Shown piece by piece: positions 48,590 through 59,981 of a stretch of DNA of 64,000 nucleotides (its first letter is position 1; each line of letters begins with the position of its first letter). The DNA comes from Geosiphon pyriformis (Eukaryota; Glomeromycota; Glomeromycetes; Archaeosporales; Geosiphonaceae). The translations under genes were made by a program, and so were the position numbers. The stretch covers positions 1,163,187 through 1,227,186 of the forward strand of contig JAAOMT010000003.1 in assembly GCA_016748015.1 (NCBI GenBank). Reading direction: 5' to 3'. The notes under the pieces are model-generated. The model searched no databases and was not told the origin of the DNA. It saw only the letters and a list, made by a program, of their open reading frames with translations.

Positions 48590-49900
48590 TGAGCTTTTTT
48601 GGTTAGATAAGTGTAACTTGCAATTTGATAATAAGTTTTGACTTTATCTTTGTAGTTATATTTAACAATTTCAAAAGTGTATTCAATGTATTCAGCTTTT
48701 GTTATTTGGTAAACATTTTCTTGGATTCCTCTATTAATTAAAACTATGACTAGTTTATAGTTTATTTTAGCACTATATAGATAATGATAAAGTTTATTGA
48801 AAACATTATTGTAAGTGGCATTAAATAAGATTTTTTTTTTTACTTTTTTAGCAATTGAAGGTACATATTAGCAAATTTGATCACAAATTTTTTCTCTCAT
48901 TGCAATATCAATTTAGTTGTATTTTTTTGATAATATTTTTTGGCATATAAAACAAAGAGTATTGTTCTATTTTCCATTTTATTTCAGGTATCCAAATCAT
49001 TTCTAGTGACAAATCTTGTAGTAATAGCAAGTATACATCTTATATTCTTCTTTTGATAATATATAAGCTCTTATTGATAAAAGTTTTTTGTTGCAATCTT
49101 TGTATTTGAGTAAGATATATAGTAGTTGTTTTTGTGATTCTGGTTTAAAATACCAAATTTTGTTCTAATTACTGGTTTTTTCAAAAAATTTTGTTCTATT
49201 TTTTTGGTCCAATCGGATATTAATTCAAAAATCATATAAGTTTTGGTAATTGACATTTCTTTTTCCTTTTCAAATTCGAACACAAAAGCTTTTTCTGATT
49301 ATTTGTTAAAGATACTACAAATAACAAATACTTTAGTGTATTGTTTTTGATATAAAATCTTTAATTTCTAAATTTTTTAATCCAAATTTGCATTGGCCTT
49401 AAGAAGTCAATTATTTCTGATAAGAGTTTAGTATTAAGATACATTTATAATAAAATTTTTTATTGGAATAATAATTTTATTAATTGAAAAAAAAGTTGTT
49501 AATTTTGCTTATTGGAATTTTTTTCATACTATTGGCTATAATAATTATTGTTTGAACTGGTCTGTTAATAGTTTGTTAAAGTTGTTGCATTAGTTGGCAA
49601 ATGATAATACTTCTAGCAAATTCATTGTCTAAAATTAAACAAATTTGTTTTCTTTTTACTTTAGTTTTGGTGTATATAGCTGTGATTGCTTTTTGGTTAT
49701 TAACAGCTGTATTGTTAAGCAAAAATAATGATTTATTTGCTTCAAATTTAAAAAGAAATATATTTAAAAGATTGGCATTTTGGACTGGTAAAATAATATT
49801 ACTGGAAGAATTTTGTCTTAAGATTGCAGTTTCATCTTCCAAAAGTGCAGTTTGCTGAAAATTCATTTTTTTTAATATTATAAAATAGCTAGATTATGTA
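48590..49900 (-). pseudogene. Protease and Cys-rich segment of copy B
   Basis: The open part 49866-49576 ends in LILDNEFARSIIICQLMQQL, the decayed protease core of A. The open part 49283-49071 aligns with the LGSTSNWAKKTEQKF region of A (ELISDWTKKIEQNF) and leads into the Cys-rich segment. Confidence 0.75.
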
Positions 49901-50399
49901 TAATAATAATTGGGTTTTTGTTAAGTTGAATTTTGAGAAATTAATTAGTTATTGGAATTAAATCTATTGTTATTGTTATAAATCAATTTTGGAATGCAAT
50001 TTGGTTTTGTTGAACCAATTTTTAAGCAGATATTTAATATTGCTAAACTGATAGTTATTGATACTATTGTTAAATGGGTTGTAAAGCAGATTAATAATAA
50101 TTATTCTAGTATTAAGGTTTTGGTAGATAATAAGTTAGTAAAAGATTGATAGTAAGATTGTTAAGGTTAGAAATAATATTGATTATTTTTCTGCTGCTAG
50201 TTTTATTGCATTTTTTGGCAGTCTTATTTCCAATGTTTTAAAATTTTACAATAGTAACAGCTTTAACTTTGGCTGTTTAATAATAGAAAGTTGCTTGGGT
50301 TTTATTATTGTGGTAGTTGATATCTCTATTTTTGCTATTATTGTTAATTGGTAAAATAATTTTCAACTTTTTTAGTTAGTTGATTAATTTTTTTTTTAG

Positions 50400-52600
50400 C
50401 TGCTGAATTGGTTTCTTCAATGGCTAGATTGACAAGTTTTGTATAATTGGCTTCTTTTATTGTCATTATTATGGAATGGTTTTCTTGGTATATTTAATTG
50501 CCAATATTCCATTTTAATTGCAATTAGTCTTTTGTGAGTTCCTTAATTTTATTTGTGTAATAATGTTATTGTTATACTGAAGACTTTTTTTTTAATGTTA
50601 CAATGTAAGTTATTTTTCAATTTCTAATTGTTGTGTGTATTTATGTACTCCTTCTCAAAGATTAAACTGAAATCTACCCACTGTTTTTAGTCTTCTCTAA
50701 AGCTATTTTTACAATTGCTTAATCTGTTTCTCTAATTTAAAAACATGAAATGTTAATAGCCCTTAGCACTTTTCCTAATTTTCACAATAAAGCTTTTATC
50801 AATTAATAACAATGTGAATAATCTTAATCAAAGATTATTCTTCCAAAAGATTCAGCTGATAAATAATAGTTTTATTCAATAAATAATACAAGTAAGTTTC
50901 TTAACATTTTAAGTTGTAATTATTCAGTTTTCAATATTCTTTTTGATTAAAGGTTTTTGTGAATATTTATTTTTAAAAGTAAAGACTAAAAGATCATTAA
51001 AATGGAACTGTTAAATGAATTGTTTGATAACTTGTTTTTATGATTTGTTGGATAATATTGTTTTTCTCAATATTAAAACTACTATATATATATATGTTTG
51101 TAGTTTTATAAGAAAACACATTGTAATACTTTTTTTTTGGTATTTCAATCTGGTGTTTACTACTATTACCAGTTAGTATTAACCACTATTACCAATTGGT
51201 GTTAGCCACTATTGTAAACTAGTGCTTGCCATTATTACAAGATAGTGCTTGTTACTATGTTAATTATTATCTTTCTAGAATTATTACTGTACTATATTAT
51301 GATTGAATAATTTATATTATTTTATAATTTTTTTGCTAAATTCTTGAACCATAATATTATTTTATAGGTCTTAGCATATTGGATAGTAGTAATTAAGTCT
51401 TTTAGAACATGTGATTAAACTTTTTTGATAAGTTTGTCTTTTAATTTTGCAATAAATTAATCCAAAATCTGGGCATTAAAGTAATAATTATTGGTTTTTA
51501 ATTGTTGAATTCATTAGAGAAATTTGTTGAACTTTCCAAGATAAGTTATAACAAATTCAAATGGTTTTTGTTTGATATTGCAAAACTAATTTTCAAGAAT
51601 AATAAATGTATTGTTATTAATGAATTGTTTCAAGAAAGCATTTTTAAATGCTTGTCAATTTTCAAATAGTTTTGCCAAATTTTTAAACCATTCTCCAGCT
51701 GTTTTTTAAAGAAATTAGAGAATAGCTTTTAACATTCTGGCTGCATTCTATTTGTTTGCATTTTCTGCTTTTCCAACTCTATTTAACTATTCTTGAGGAC
51801 TGATATTAGCATCTTTACTAGTAAATTCAGTAATTTTTGCAATATAAGTGGTTGCTATTTCTTCTGTATATTTGTTTTTAATGGGTTTTTTTTCAGTAAA
51901 TTCAGAAATGTTTTTGTTGTTATCAAAGTAATTATTTTGGTTTTCTGCTAAGAAATCAAGAAGATTGGTACTGATAAATATTAATTTTGGTTGTTGAATA
52001 GGACTTTTTGGTAAGATAAAATCTTCTAGTTTTGAAAACCAGATAAGAAGTAAATTGGGTGTTTGCAATTAAACAAATAAAATAAGAAATAGTGTGATAA
52101 AGAGTGGTAATCTGACACTAGTTCCTTAATCAGATGTTTATAAGTATTTGGCCATTATTCTTGGTGTGTTATGAATTGTTTTTGAGTTTTGTTTTTGTTT
52201 TTGTTTTTTTTGTTGTTATTTTTAGATTCTGATTCTATGTTTAAAAAAAAATTTGAATTGTACTGAGTATTTTTTTACAATATTAAATGATATTAAAATT
52301 GAGTTTTTAAAAGTAAATGTAAAGTGTTTTACTATTAAAGTTTTTTGTTTTTAAGTAGAAATAATATAGTAAATTTTCATAAAAATTGTTTTTGACTTTT
52401 GAAATATTATAGTCTTCAAAAAAATAATTGTTAATACAGTTTTTAATATATTGGTATAATAATTTATTAAAAACTTCAATTCCGTCTTAAATTTTAAATT
52501 TTTGTTTACAGTAAGTGTAAATTAACCAATAATACTCTAGAGTTGTTGTGTTAGATGTGATTATTACTTTGAAGTTGTTATTGCTGTATTAATTTATAAA
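50400..52600 (-). pseudogene. gag remnant of copy B
   Basis: The open part 52068-51787 (FSKLEDFILPKSPIQQPKL, ATTYIAKITEFT) aligns with the gag of A. The rest continues left to about 50400, interrupted by a 0.9-kb insert at about 50478-51370. Confidence 0.75.
50478..51370. mobile_element. Unidentified 0.9-kb insert in gag of copy B
   Basis: The gag alignment to A stops at TGTCATTATT and resumes at TTTATAGG. Both ends carry TATTATGG in opposite orientation, hinting at short inverted repeats. There is no ORF. At 51150-51260 lie four imperfect 24-bp repeats of the type CTATTACCAGTTAGTATTAAC. It may be a MITE or a solo LTR of another family. Confidence 0.45.
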
Positions 52601-52611
52601 AAAGCACTAAA

Positions 52612-53447
52612 TTTTACTAAAGACTTTTGGTTTTTTTTTTAAATATTTTTAATGTTAATTTGCTGCTAATTTATGATTTCTGAAAGCTAATGAATTTTTA
52701 ATAACTGAATTTATTTTTAAATTATTTCTTATAATTTGAATTGCTGGAATTATAAGTGGAATAACCAATTTTATACTAGTTACTTTGTATAGTTATATTA
52801 TAGTAAATATCAACTTTTTCTTAGGAATTGCTTATCTAAAAGCTTACTAAATTGTGTAGTTACTTTGTTGTAAAAATCAACTCTTTTACAAAAATCTTAT
52901 CTGTAGACTACTTTAGTAATTATAATAAGAAAAGTAAAAGAAAATATAAAAAAATATAAAAAAAATAGAATTTAATTTAAAAAAATTGTTTCTGATTCAA
53001 GCCTAAAAAAATTAATGGTTTACTAAAATTGGTAGCTAATCAATTTTAAAATGTTAAATGGGTTTTAAGAAATTTTAAGTATAAATAATTTAAAAAAATT
53101 AAGCTTTTAAAATATTTATTTTTTATTTATTTTTTTTACAAAAATATATAAAAGTTAATTGATTCTAATTAAGATAATTCTTGATAAGATATATTTTTTT
53201 AAAGAGAAAAGCTCTTTTTTATACAACTTGTTATAATACTAGTTTGTGAATTTGAACTTTTTTTTTTGTTATAATTTTGATAAACTAAAAATATATTTTA
53301 ATAAACTACAAGTTATTTCATTAAATTATTTATTATTTTTACAAATTTCTACAAATTTTGATGAATTTTTGAATATTATATGGTTTAGTATATTGTGTAA
53401 TTTGATCATTCTAATTTCTATTGTACAAATTGAATTATTAATTAAAT
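52612..53447 (-). repeat. 5' LTR of copy B, truncated at the outer end
   Basis: It starts TTTTACTAAAG (TGTTACTGGAG decayed), next to a decayed primer site (plus strand AAAAAAGCACTA, 52598-52609). It follows the LTR of A for about 840 of 968 bp, then passes directly into LINE 2. Confidence 0.82.
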
Positions 53448-53951
53448 AGCACTTTCTTTTTTGGTGGCTCTTCTTCTGGCTCTGGTTATGGTTTAAGCTT
53501 CTCTTTGTCTGGTGCTTTGGGATTGGGTGGTGGTGCTTTCTCTTTCCTATTCGACAAGTCTCCCTTGGTTGCTCATTTGGCATCTTTGGAATGCTCTCTT
53601 AAACTTTTGGCTGACCAGGTTTCTGGTATTTTCAGAAAATTGAATTTTGTTAAATTGGTGCTTATGGTACTGTTTTCTGATGCTCTTTTTTTGGTTGGCT
53701 CTGTGCTGGTGGCTCCTGTTTTGGATTCAGATATGGCTTTGGATGGTGTATTGGCTCTGACCTCTCCCTTTCTCTCAAGTGTTGAGTTAGGTGCTGGTTT
53801 CAATTCAAGTAGTTCAAAGGTTCTGACCACCAAAATAGGTGGTTTGGAGTCTAAAATGTCAGCTATGGAGGCTTCGGTCAGTTTTGTTTTGGCGAAATTG
53901 GATCTCTTGTGTTCTGGTTTAGATCTTTTTTTACCTTATTCTTTCCAATAA
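53448..53951 (+). pseudogene. LINE 2 ORF1-type C-terminal part
   Basis: Open from the junction in frame: a Gly/Ser-rich start (GGSSSGSGYGLSFSLSGAL), then KSPLVAHLASLECSLKLLAD and KIGGLESKMSAMEASVSFVL, two likely coiled-coil parts. It ends in a TAA shortly before the endonuclease. The N-terminal part is lost at the junction with copy B. Confidence 0.6.
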
Positions 53952-53959
53952 GTAGTCTG

Positions 53960-54850
53960 GTTTGGAAATTTGCTATGTGTAATATTCATGGAATCAATGT
54001 TCCTGCCAAGCAGGAGGATGTTGTGTATTGGCATTAAGATTCTGGCAATTTGGTCTCATTCATTATGGAAACAAAGTTAAGATCTTCTACTAAGCCATGA
54101 ATTGCAAATAAGTTTAATGGAATGCAGATTTTTTTTTCAGGATTAAATAAAAGTTTCATTGGTACTGGTGTTGCTATAATTATAGACAATTCCTTGGCTC
54201 ATTATGTTTCTAAGGTGGAGGAGATTCCTGATAGAGTTGTTTCTGTTCAGCTCTTATTTAAAGACAAACTCTTGGTTACTCTTTTGGGATTATATGCTGG
54301 TGCCTCTTCTGGGGCTAAATTTGGTCAGGCTTCTAAAGTTAACTTTTTCATTGCAAAAGCTGTCAACTCCAGCATTCATGTTATCTTGGGTAGGAACTTT
54401 AATGAGAATGGATCTGGTAGGAGTGCAAGTTTCAAGTTCTGTTTGGGTTTGGGTTTGGTCAATTCATTTGGTAATCATTGTTCAGCTGGCTCTCATACAT
54501 GGAACAATTCAAGAGGGGTTGTGAAGACAATTGATTACATTCTTGTTAGTGGCAGCTTGTCTTCTGCTGTTGCTAATTATCAGACAGTCCTTGTTTCAGA
54601 TTTCTTTGACACTAATCACAGGGCAGTTATGGTGTCAATTGGTTTGGGTGGGCTTCTGAATGTTCAATTGAATAGCTTGTGCAAGCAGGCAAATAGAGAT
54701 TGTTGGAAATTTAAGTTCAAAGATGCTGACAGTGCTAAATGGGCTAAGTTTAGAGATCTCTTTTCGGCAAAACTCTTGTCATTGGATAACATGTTCTCTA
54801 GTGCTGAAGTGCATGGTAATGTGGATGCTATGTGGGTGATGTTGTAGGAG
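53960..54850 (+). pseudogene. LINE 2 endonuclease (EEP)
   Basis: It reads from about 53967 (CNIHGIN), then FIMETKL with the metal-binding Glu, LGRNFNENG (GDFN box, Asp lost), SHTWNN, KTIDYILVSG and SDFFDTNHRAVMVSI (the His pairs with the Asp of the SDH box). The stretch 54122-54847 is open; a TAG follows where the family logic expects Gln. Confidence 0.8.
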
Positions 54851-57330
54851 GCTGTATTAGAATCTGCTGATAAGACATTTTTAAGACATTGGTTTAGCAA
54901 ATTTAGGTGTCTGAAAAACAAGCATTCTTCCAAGTTTTTTGGTTTGGAATTGTTGGTGGCCAAGATTGTCAAGAAATTTTGCTCTGATGGCTTGTCTGAT
55001 GTTGATTTTCTTGTAAGTAAGTGGTTGACTCTGGATAATGTCAAGGCTTGTGCCTTCAGAGACTTGGTTAGCTCAGGTGTCAAATCTGATGTTATTGTTA
55101 AGCATTTGTCATTGGTCTACAAAGATTACAGGAGGGTGAAGATGTTTGAGTTGAGGTTTGCTGAGGAGACTTCTATTAGGAAGGCAATTGATAGGTGCAT
55201 GAAAAATTTCTGTTCAGACAAAGGTAGTATGATCAGAAGTGTGTTGGACAGATCTCATTACAAGGTAGTGTTGGATCACCTGGTGGTTGATTATGAATTG
55301 GTTTTGGAGCCTGAAAAGGTGAAGGCAAGCGTGGACAAAATAATGAAAAAGTGGACAAGAAAATAATCAGTGCAGGCAGTGATCTCTGATCTTTAGACTT
55401 GGCAGTATGAGCCATTGAAATGATGTCTTTTCTGGTGTTATGTATGAGGTTGACATGGATGAGTTGCTTTCGGTCGTTAGTGATTTGTCTGATGGCAAGG
55501 CTGCTGATTTGTCTGGTATTCTAAATGAGTTGTGAAAACATAGTAGTAAGATGGTTTTGGAGTGCATGTTAGCACTATTTAATGTGTGTTTGTCTGCTGG
55601 TGTGGTGCCTGTTTTGTGGAAAAAGACATGGGTTTCAATGATTCCCAAGTCTTATGACTGGGATGGGGTCCTTATAAACACTTGGCCCATTGCTTTGATT
55701 GAAACTGTCAGGAAAATTCTGTTTAAGGTTTTGTCTGATCGTATTTCAGTGGTTTACAGCAAGTTTGACATTCTTCAGGGTAACAATTTTTCAGTGTTAA
55801 AGGGTACATCTACGCAATCTCCAGTGTTTGCTGTCGACTCAATGGTTGAAGATGCTCTTAAAAAGAATTGAGAGGTTTGGTTGGTTTTGCAGGATATGCA
55901 GAAAGCTTAGAATTCAGTTAAGTGGCACTATTTGAGGACTAGCTTGTGGTGTATCAAGATGTGTGAGAAATTTATAAGGTTTTTTAGTAGTATTCATGAA
56001 AATAGGGTTAACAGGATAATGACTGACTTTGGTTTATTTGGTAATTACAAGATGCATGATAGACTAGATCAGGGTAAGGTTTTTTCACCTCTTCTGTGGA
56101 GAATCTTTTATGATCTGCTTTTGTGTGAGGTTAAAAAACACAAACAATTGTGTGGGTACTGGATTGATACTAAGTTTGTTTCAAAAACTGGCAAAATTGA
56201 AGATGGTGGTGGTTTGACTTCATACTTTTCAGCTGGTGCATTTGTTGATGATACAATCTGAATTGGAAATTGTCAGGCTTTCACTTAATTTGCATTGAAC
56301 ATTGCCAGTGAGTTTTTTGTAATCAATGATATTTTTATCAACAGTGAGAAGACAGTGGCTATTTCCATAAATCAGGGTGTTAAGGTTGCTAAGCTGAATA
56401 TTTGTGGTCAGCCAATTTCAATTATTAAGAAGGGTGAGACTTATTGCTATCTGGATATTTTTTTGTCAACTGAGGGGTTATCCAAGCCAAGTGTTGCCAA
56501 AGCTTATGTAGATGTGTGTTTCTTTGTCAATGTTGTATTTAGAAAGGGGATTACTGACAAACAGTTCTCATATTTGGTTTTGGCTGTCTTGTAGCCTATT
56601 GTCAACTATCGCATTCAGTTCAGTTTTGTCTCTTTTAATGTTTGTCACAAGTGGGATGTCTTAGTTAGGAAGGGTCTTAGATCTAAAGCTTGTTTTTTTC
56701 ATGATTTTTCTGATGCTGCTTTGTATTATCCATCATTGTATGGCCTGAAACCTTTTAAACAAGTGCAGTCTGAAGGGAAGGTAACTGCTTTAATAATGTT
56801 CTCCAATGCTTCTGGTGTTCTCGAGCATTTGTTTAGTCATAGATTTTTGGATTTGCAGGTTCTTGGTTGGACTCCTTTGGATTCTCTGCAGTTTTTTATC
56901 AAGTTGCATGTCAGTCCAGTGAACAATTTTTTGGCTGGGCTAGTAAAAATTTTTTTGAACAATGGGCTATCTTTGGTGAATAATCTTCTCACTGCGTTTC
57001 ATAGTCTTGGTTACTTTCTTATGTCCACTATTCTTGAAAAGTCTCTGTATTTTGATTCGGTCATCTCTTTTAAGCACTTTGGTGTCACTTTTGGTAATCA
57101 GCTTTTAGATAAAAAGGGTGGTTTGATGGATTAGAAGACATTTTGCCATTGAAAGAGGTTGGATCCACGTGGTTCTGTGCCTTATTGGTTCGCAGTTTCT
57201 TCTAAATTTTTGAGAGATAAGAGTTTCTCATCTTCTGGTTCTGCTGACCCTGTTGTGCTGCTTGGGTTAGACATTTTGGGGTCTGAAGAGTTCTCTGCTG
57301 TGAAAAATGGGTTACATGATATGTGGTCAG
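54851..57330 (+). pseudogene. LINE 2 reverse transcriptase
   Basis: Readable blocks are DLSDGKAADLSGIL, TWVSMIPKSYDWDGV, LIETVRKILFKVLSDRI, NFSVLKGTSTQSPVF, VFSPLLWRIFYDLLL and the catalytic AGAFVDDTI at about 56232-56258. About ten stops break it, among them the TAG after WVML and TGA/TAA near 55870, 56260 and 56285. Confidence 0.83.
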
Positions 57331-58103
57331 GTTTTTTTGAATAGATCTTTAAAGAATTTTGGTTCCACTGAGGTTGCCAGTGGTGCTGCTGCTTACTTTC
57401 TAGTATTGGATTAGAGTATTGGTATTGCTGTCCAAGGTCTTTTGTTATCTACTATAGCCAAATTACAGGCCATTGCTTTGTCTTTGGAGTGTGTTCCTTC
57501 TTCGAGTACTGTAGTGTTATATCTTGACAGCCAGGCTGCTATTGATGCTTGTGTGTCTGAGATGTCTTTAACTGCCCCTGATTTTTGTAATCAATGTTAG
57601 ATAAAAAGGTGTCATATTTTCAATTTGGTTAAGAATAAAGATCTTAGTGTGAGTTGAATTAAGGTGAAGGGCCATTCTGGGGTTTCTGAGAATGTGGAAG
57701 CTGACTTGGCTGCTGGGACTGCCTCTGAGTCTCTTTTTTCCCTTTTGGCTGGAGTACGAGAACACTTTCTGGTTGCTGAGAGTACTCCTGTCTCCGATAA
57801 TGCCTGTTATTTTGTCAGGGATATTTTTTGTTCTGTTTGTCGTGCTTGTTGGAAAGCTGGTCTTGGTTTTGATGTAGTTTCAAGTGCAATAATTGTTTGC
57901 ATAAACTGGGTTGTCACTGCAATGGTATGGCATTCTGATTCTCATATGCTTACTGGTTTTACTAGTCATAAATCCTCAATGTTTTGAACTTATCTTATGA
58001 AAGCTGTCCACAGGAGATTGCCAGTAGTGGTTAGAAAGAGGTTGTATGACAGACATTACCCTAGTATGTTGTGTTTGTTGTGTAGTAGTGTAAAGTTCTC
58101 CGA
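57331..58103 (+). pseudogene. LINE 2 RNase H and following region, truncated
   Basis: LDSQAAIDACVSEM keeps the third Asp that LINE 1 lost. VKGHSGVSENVEADLAAG has the family end motif, and MVWHSDSHMLTGFTSH matches LINE 1. The reading stops in CSSVKFSD, where the LTR of element D begins. Confidence 0.78.
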
Positions 58104-58499
58104 TGTTATGGGTAAACTTGATGGATATGGGAAATGGTAACGTTTGGTGCTTTCAATTATTGATGATGCGTCTTCTGCGTAATTCTGTTGGCTTAGTCTT
58201 GATTATCAGTCTCTGAAGGTCTATTCCTGGATGTGAATTTTACCCGTTGAGTTCTTTGGTTATAAGGCACAGAGTTTGTCTTTTGTCGATTGCAACGTTT
58301 TTTGTAAATGTGAGCTTTCTTCTCCGAGCTAACGAGTGCAGTTGTTAGAGTCTGGTGTTGTCTTTTCACCCTTCTGGTAAGCTAACAAGATAATGTTAAT
58401 ATCCAAAACTTAGGGGGAGCTTCCCTCTTTTATCAGGCTATCACGAAGTCTATTCCCAGACAGTCGATTTTACTATGTTGCTGCTTTACAAAAAATAAG

Positions 58500-58556
58500 A
58501 CAGAAAAAGAAAGAAAAAGAAAAAGAAAAAGAAAAGAAAAGAAAAGAGAGAAAAGA
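58500..58556. repeat. (GAAAAA)n simple repeat in the LTR of D
   Basis: A purine-only tract on the plus strand. The LTRs of C have a T-rich tract with TTTTA units at the matching place (31540-31600 and 38465-38510). Confidence 0.75.
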
Positions 58557-58862
58557 TAAATTAGTATCATCAATTGCCATGATCAAGAGTGATTGGTCCA
58601 AATTGTTAATAGATTTGAGGTGGTTATGCTAAGAGCATCTGTTCTAGAATGGAGGTACGAGACAAGGGTTAATTCATGTAAATTCCACAAAGTTTGAGAA
58701 CATGAATTTGTGATTCTGATTTCTTTTAATAATTGGTTTATTTCAGAAGATGAAATAGGGAAGATAATAAAGAATGAAGGGGTATGAATATTTTAATTTT
58801 TGGTTTAGAGGTTCATATCTATTTTTTTCTTCTCTGTCCTTTCTCACTTCTACAACTACTTG

Positions 58863-58870
58863 CTTTTATA
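58863..58870 (-). promoter_or_regulatory. TATA box in the LTR of D
   Basis: TATAAAAG on the minus strand in GAATGTATAAAAGCAAG. The 5' LTR of C keeps GAATGTATAAAATC. It is likely the border region of U3. Confidence 0.55.
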
Positions 58871-58959
58871 CATTCTTTTGGTTTTACAGGATTGCTTTCA
58901 ATTGTCTCACTATTGCTAGCTATTGCTTTGTTGTTTCTGTTATTGCTTCATTTTTCTAC

Positions 58960-59100
58960 ATTATCGCTAGTTATCCTATGTTATAACACATTATCTGATG
59001 TTATTACATGTTATTCTGTGTTATCCTGCATTATAACACATTATCCAATGTTATAACGTGTTATCCAACGTTATTGCACGTTATTCTGTGTTATGTCATA
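58960..59100 (-). repeat. Tandem repeat in U3 of the LTR of D
   Basis: About nine units of roughly 15 bp, each built on GTTAT with variable spacers (GTTATAACACATTATCC, GTTATTGCACGTTATTC). It has the same LTR position as the different repeats of C. Confidence 0.75.
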
Positions 59101-59152
59101 TTTTGGTTATGTTTCTTTATAACTTTAGATCGGTTTTTCTACTCAGATAACA

Positions 59153-59172
59153 TTATCTCTCTCTTTTTAAAA
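59153..59172 (-). other. Polypurine tract of element D
   Basis: The minus strand reads AAAAGAGAGAGATAA directly before the LTR and overlaps the end of ORF3. Confidence 0.6.
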
Positions 59173-59961
59173 TTGAGCTCCTACGAAACTGTATGTATCT
59201 GTTATCATGGTTTCGTTCATGTAATGTTTGATTGTTGCCTCGAGTATTGCCTTTTGTAGGTCTTTGAACTGTTGATTGGTTATTCGTCCTATACTGTTAA
59301 CTATTATGGTTTTCATAGATCCATTCAGTAGTACGTTTGGGCAATGTTGGAAGGTGGCGTATAGTCGGTATGCTGCTTTGTAATGTAGAATCAGGTTGTT
59401 TTTTTCTACGAATTTTTCTACTTGTTGTATTGCTTCTTTGTTGAATATTTTCTGGCTGAGATCTTCATATGGTGTTTTCAAGTCAAGCTGTTCTCCAATT
59501 TTGTAGAACCAATAAGCTGGAGGAAGTCTTTCTTTCCATTCCTGGGCGTTGTCAAGTGTCCACTCCCCTGTTTCGGGGAGTTTGGTCCCACAAGCTAAAG
59601 CTTCTTTTATTTCTTCGAGCTCGGGGACCAAGTATCTTCTTTTGTAACTTTTTTCTCATTCTTTGCCTCCTTCTTTTCCACCTCCCGCCTAAAGGCAATT
59701 TTTCCTCCCACATTGCCTTTCGGGTGGTGGGTAGGAGAGAGAACATTTAGTTCTAATTGAACTCTCGTTCTTCCCTCTCCTGCTCTTATCTTTGTACTGT
59801 ATGTCTTTTTTACCAATTGTTATTTCTATTTGAGATGTCAATTTTTGAATTGTTTCAAATAATTGTTTAGATAATTTTAAAATTTGATCTGAAAGGTCCA
59901 TGTTGAAATTTCTATCGTTTCTTGCTGCTTTTCGGATGCTATATATATTTGAATTCCCCAA
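59167..59961 (-). pseudogene. ORF3 of element D, frameshifted
   Basis: The upstream part (59961-59689) starts about 20 bases after the pol stop codon and contains LSDQILKLSKQLFETIQKL and EITIGKKDIQYKDKS. The downstream part (59631-59167) has VPELEEIKEALACGTKLP, PPAYWFYKIGEQLDL, KAAYRLYATFQHCPNVLL and ITNQQFKDLQKAILEATI, and stops about 15 bases before the LTR. A frame change lies at about 59630-59690 near a purine-rich stretch. The joined length would be about 265 residues. The product is unknown; no membrane segment is seen. Confidence 0.75.
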
Positions 59962-59981
59962 TTTAATTTGCTGCCCATTGT

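Larger units (their letters stand above)
38990..53447 (-). mobile_element. Ty3/gypsy LTR retrotransposon, family 1, copy B, with nested inserts
   Basis: It is colinear with element A: integrase at the left (38990-40700), RT-RNase H (46260-47000), dUTPase, Cys-rich and protease (47870-49900), gag (50400-52080) and the 5' LTR at 52612. It is broken by the hAT-like insert at about 40727-46256 and an unknown insert at about 50478-51370. ORF3 and the inner part of the 3' LTR are missing next to element C. It is far more decayed than A. Confidence 0.85.
53448..58103 (+). mobile_element. LINE (non-LTR retrotransposon), copy 2
   Basis: The order is the C-terminal end of an ORF1-type protein, endonuclease, RT and RNase H, cut at the right by the LTR of D. 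It is less decayed than LINE 1, with long open stretches. The ORF2 tail and 3' UTR are missing. Confidence 0.88.
58104..59152 (-). repeat. 3' LTR of element D
   Basis: About 1,049 bp from TGTTATG at the left to AGATAACA at the right. The inner end touches a polypurine tract. Landmarks shared with the LTRs of C are GAATGTATAAAA, the TAGYCTGRTAAAAGA block, CAAAGAACTYAA and the GCACCAA block. The LINE 2 reading stops exactly at its outer end. Confidence 0.78.

Noticed and set aside
53505-53951. Stand-alone host gene with coiled coil
   Set aside because: The frame is open up to the LTR junction, is directly followed by the LINE endonuclease, and the helical wording resembles LINE ORF1 ends.
58774-59056. 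Overlapping plus-strand ORFs with hydrophobic helices (possible membrane protein)
   Set aside because: They lie in the LTR of D; the hydrophobic look comes from T-rich antisense of A-rich DNA and from the GTTAT repeats.
59167-59961. ORF3 as a retroviral-type envelope gene
   Set aside because: Right place, but no signal peptide, no membrane anchor, no cleavage site and few Cys.
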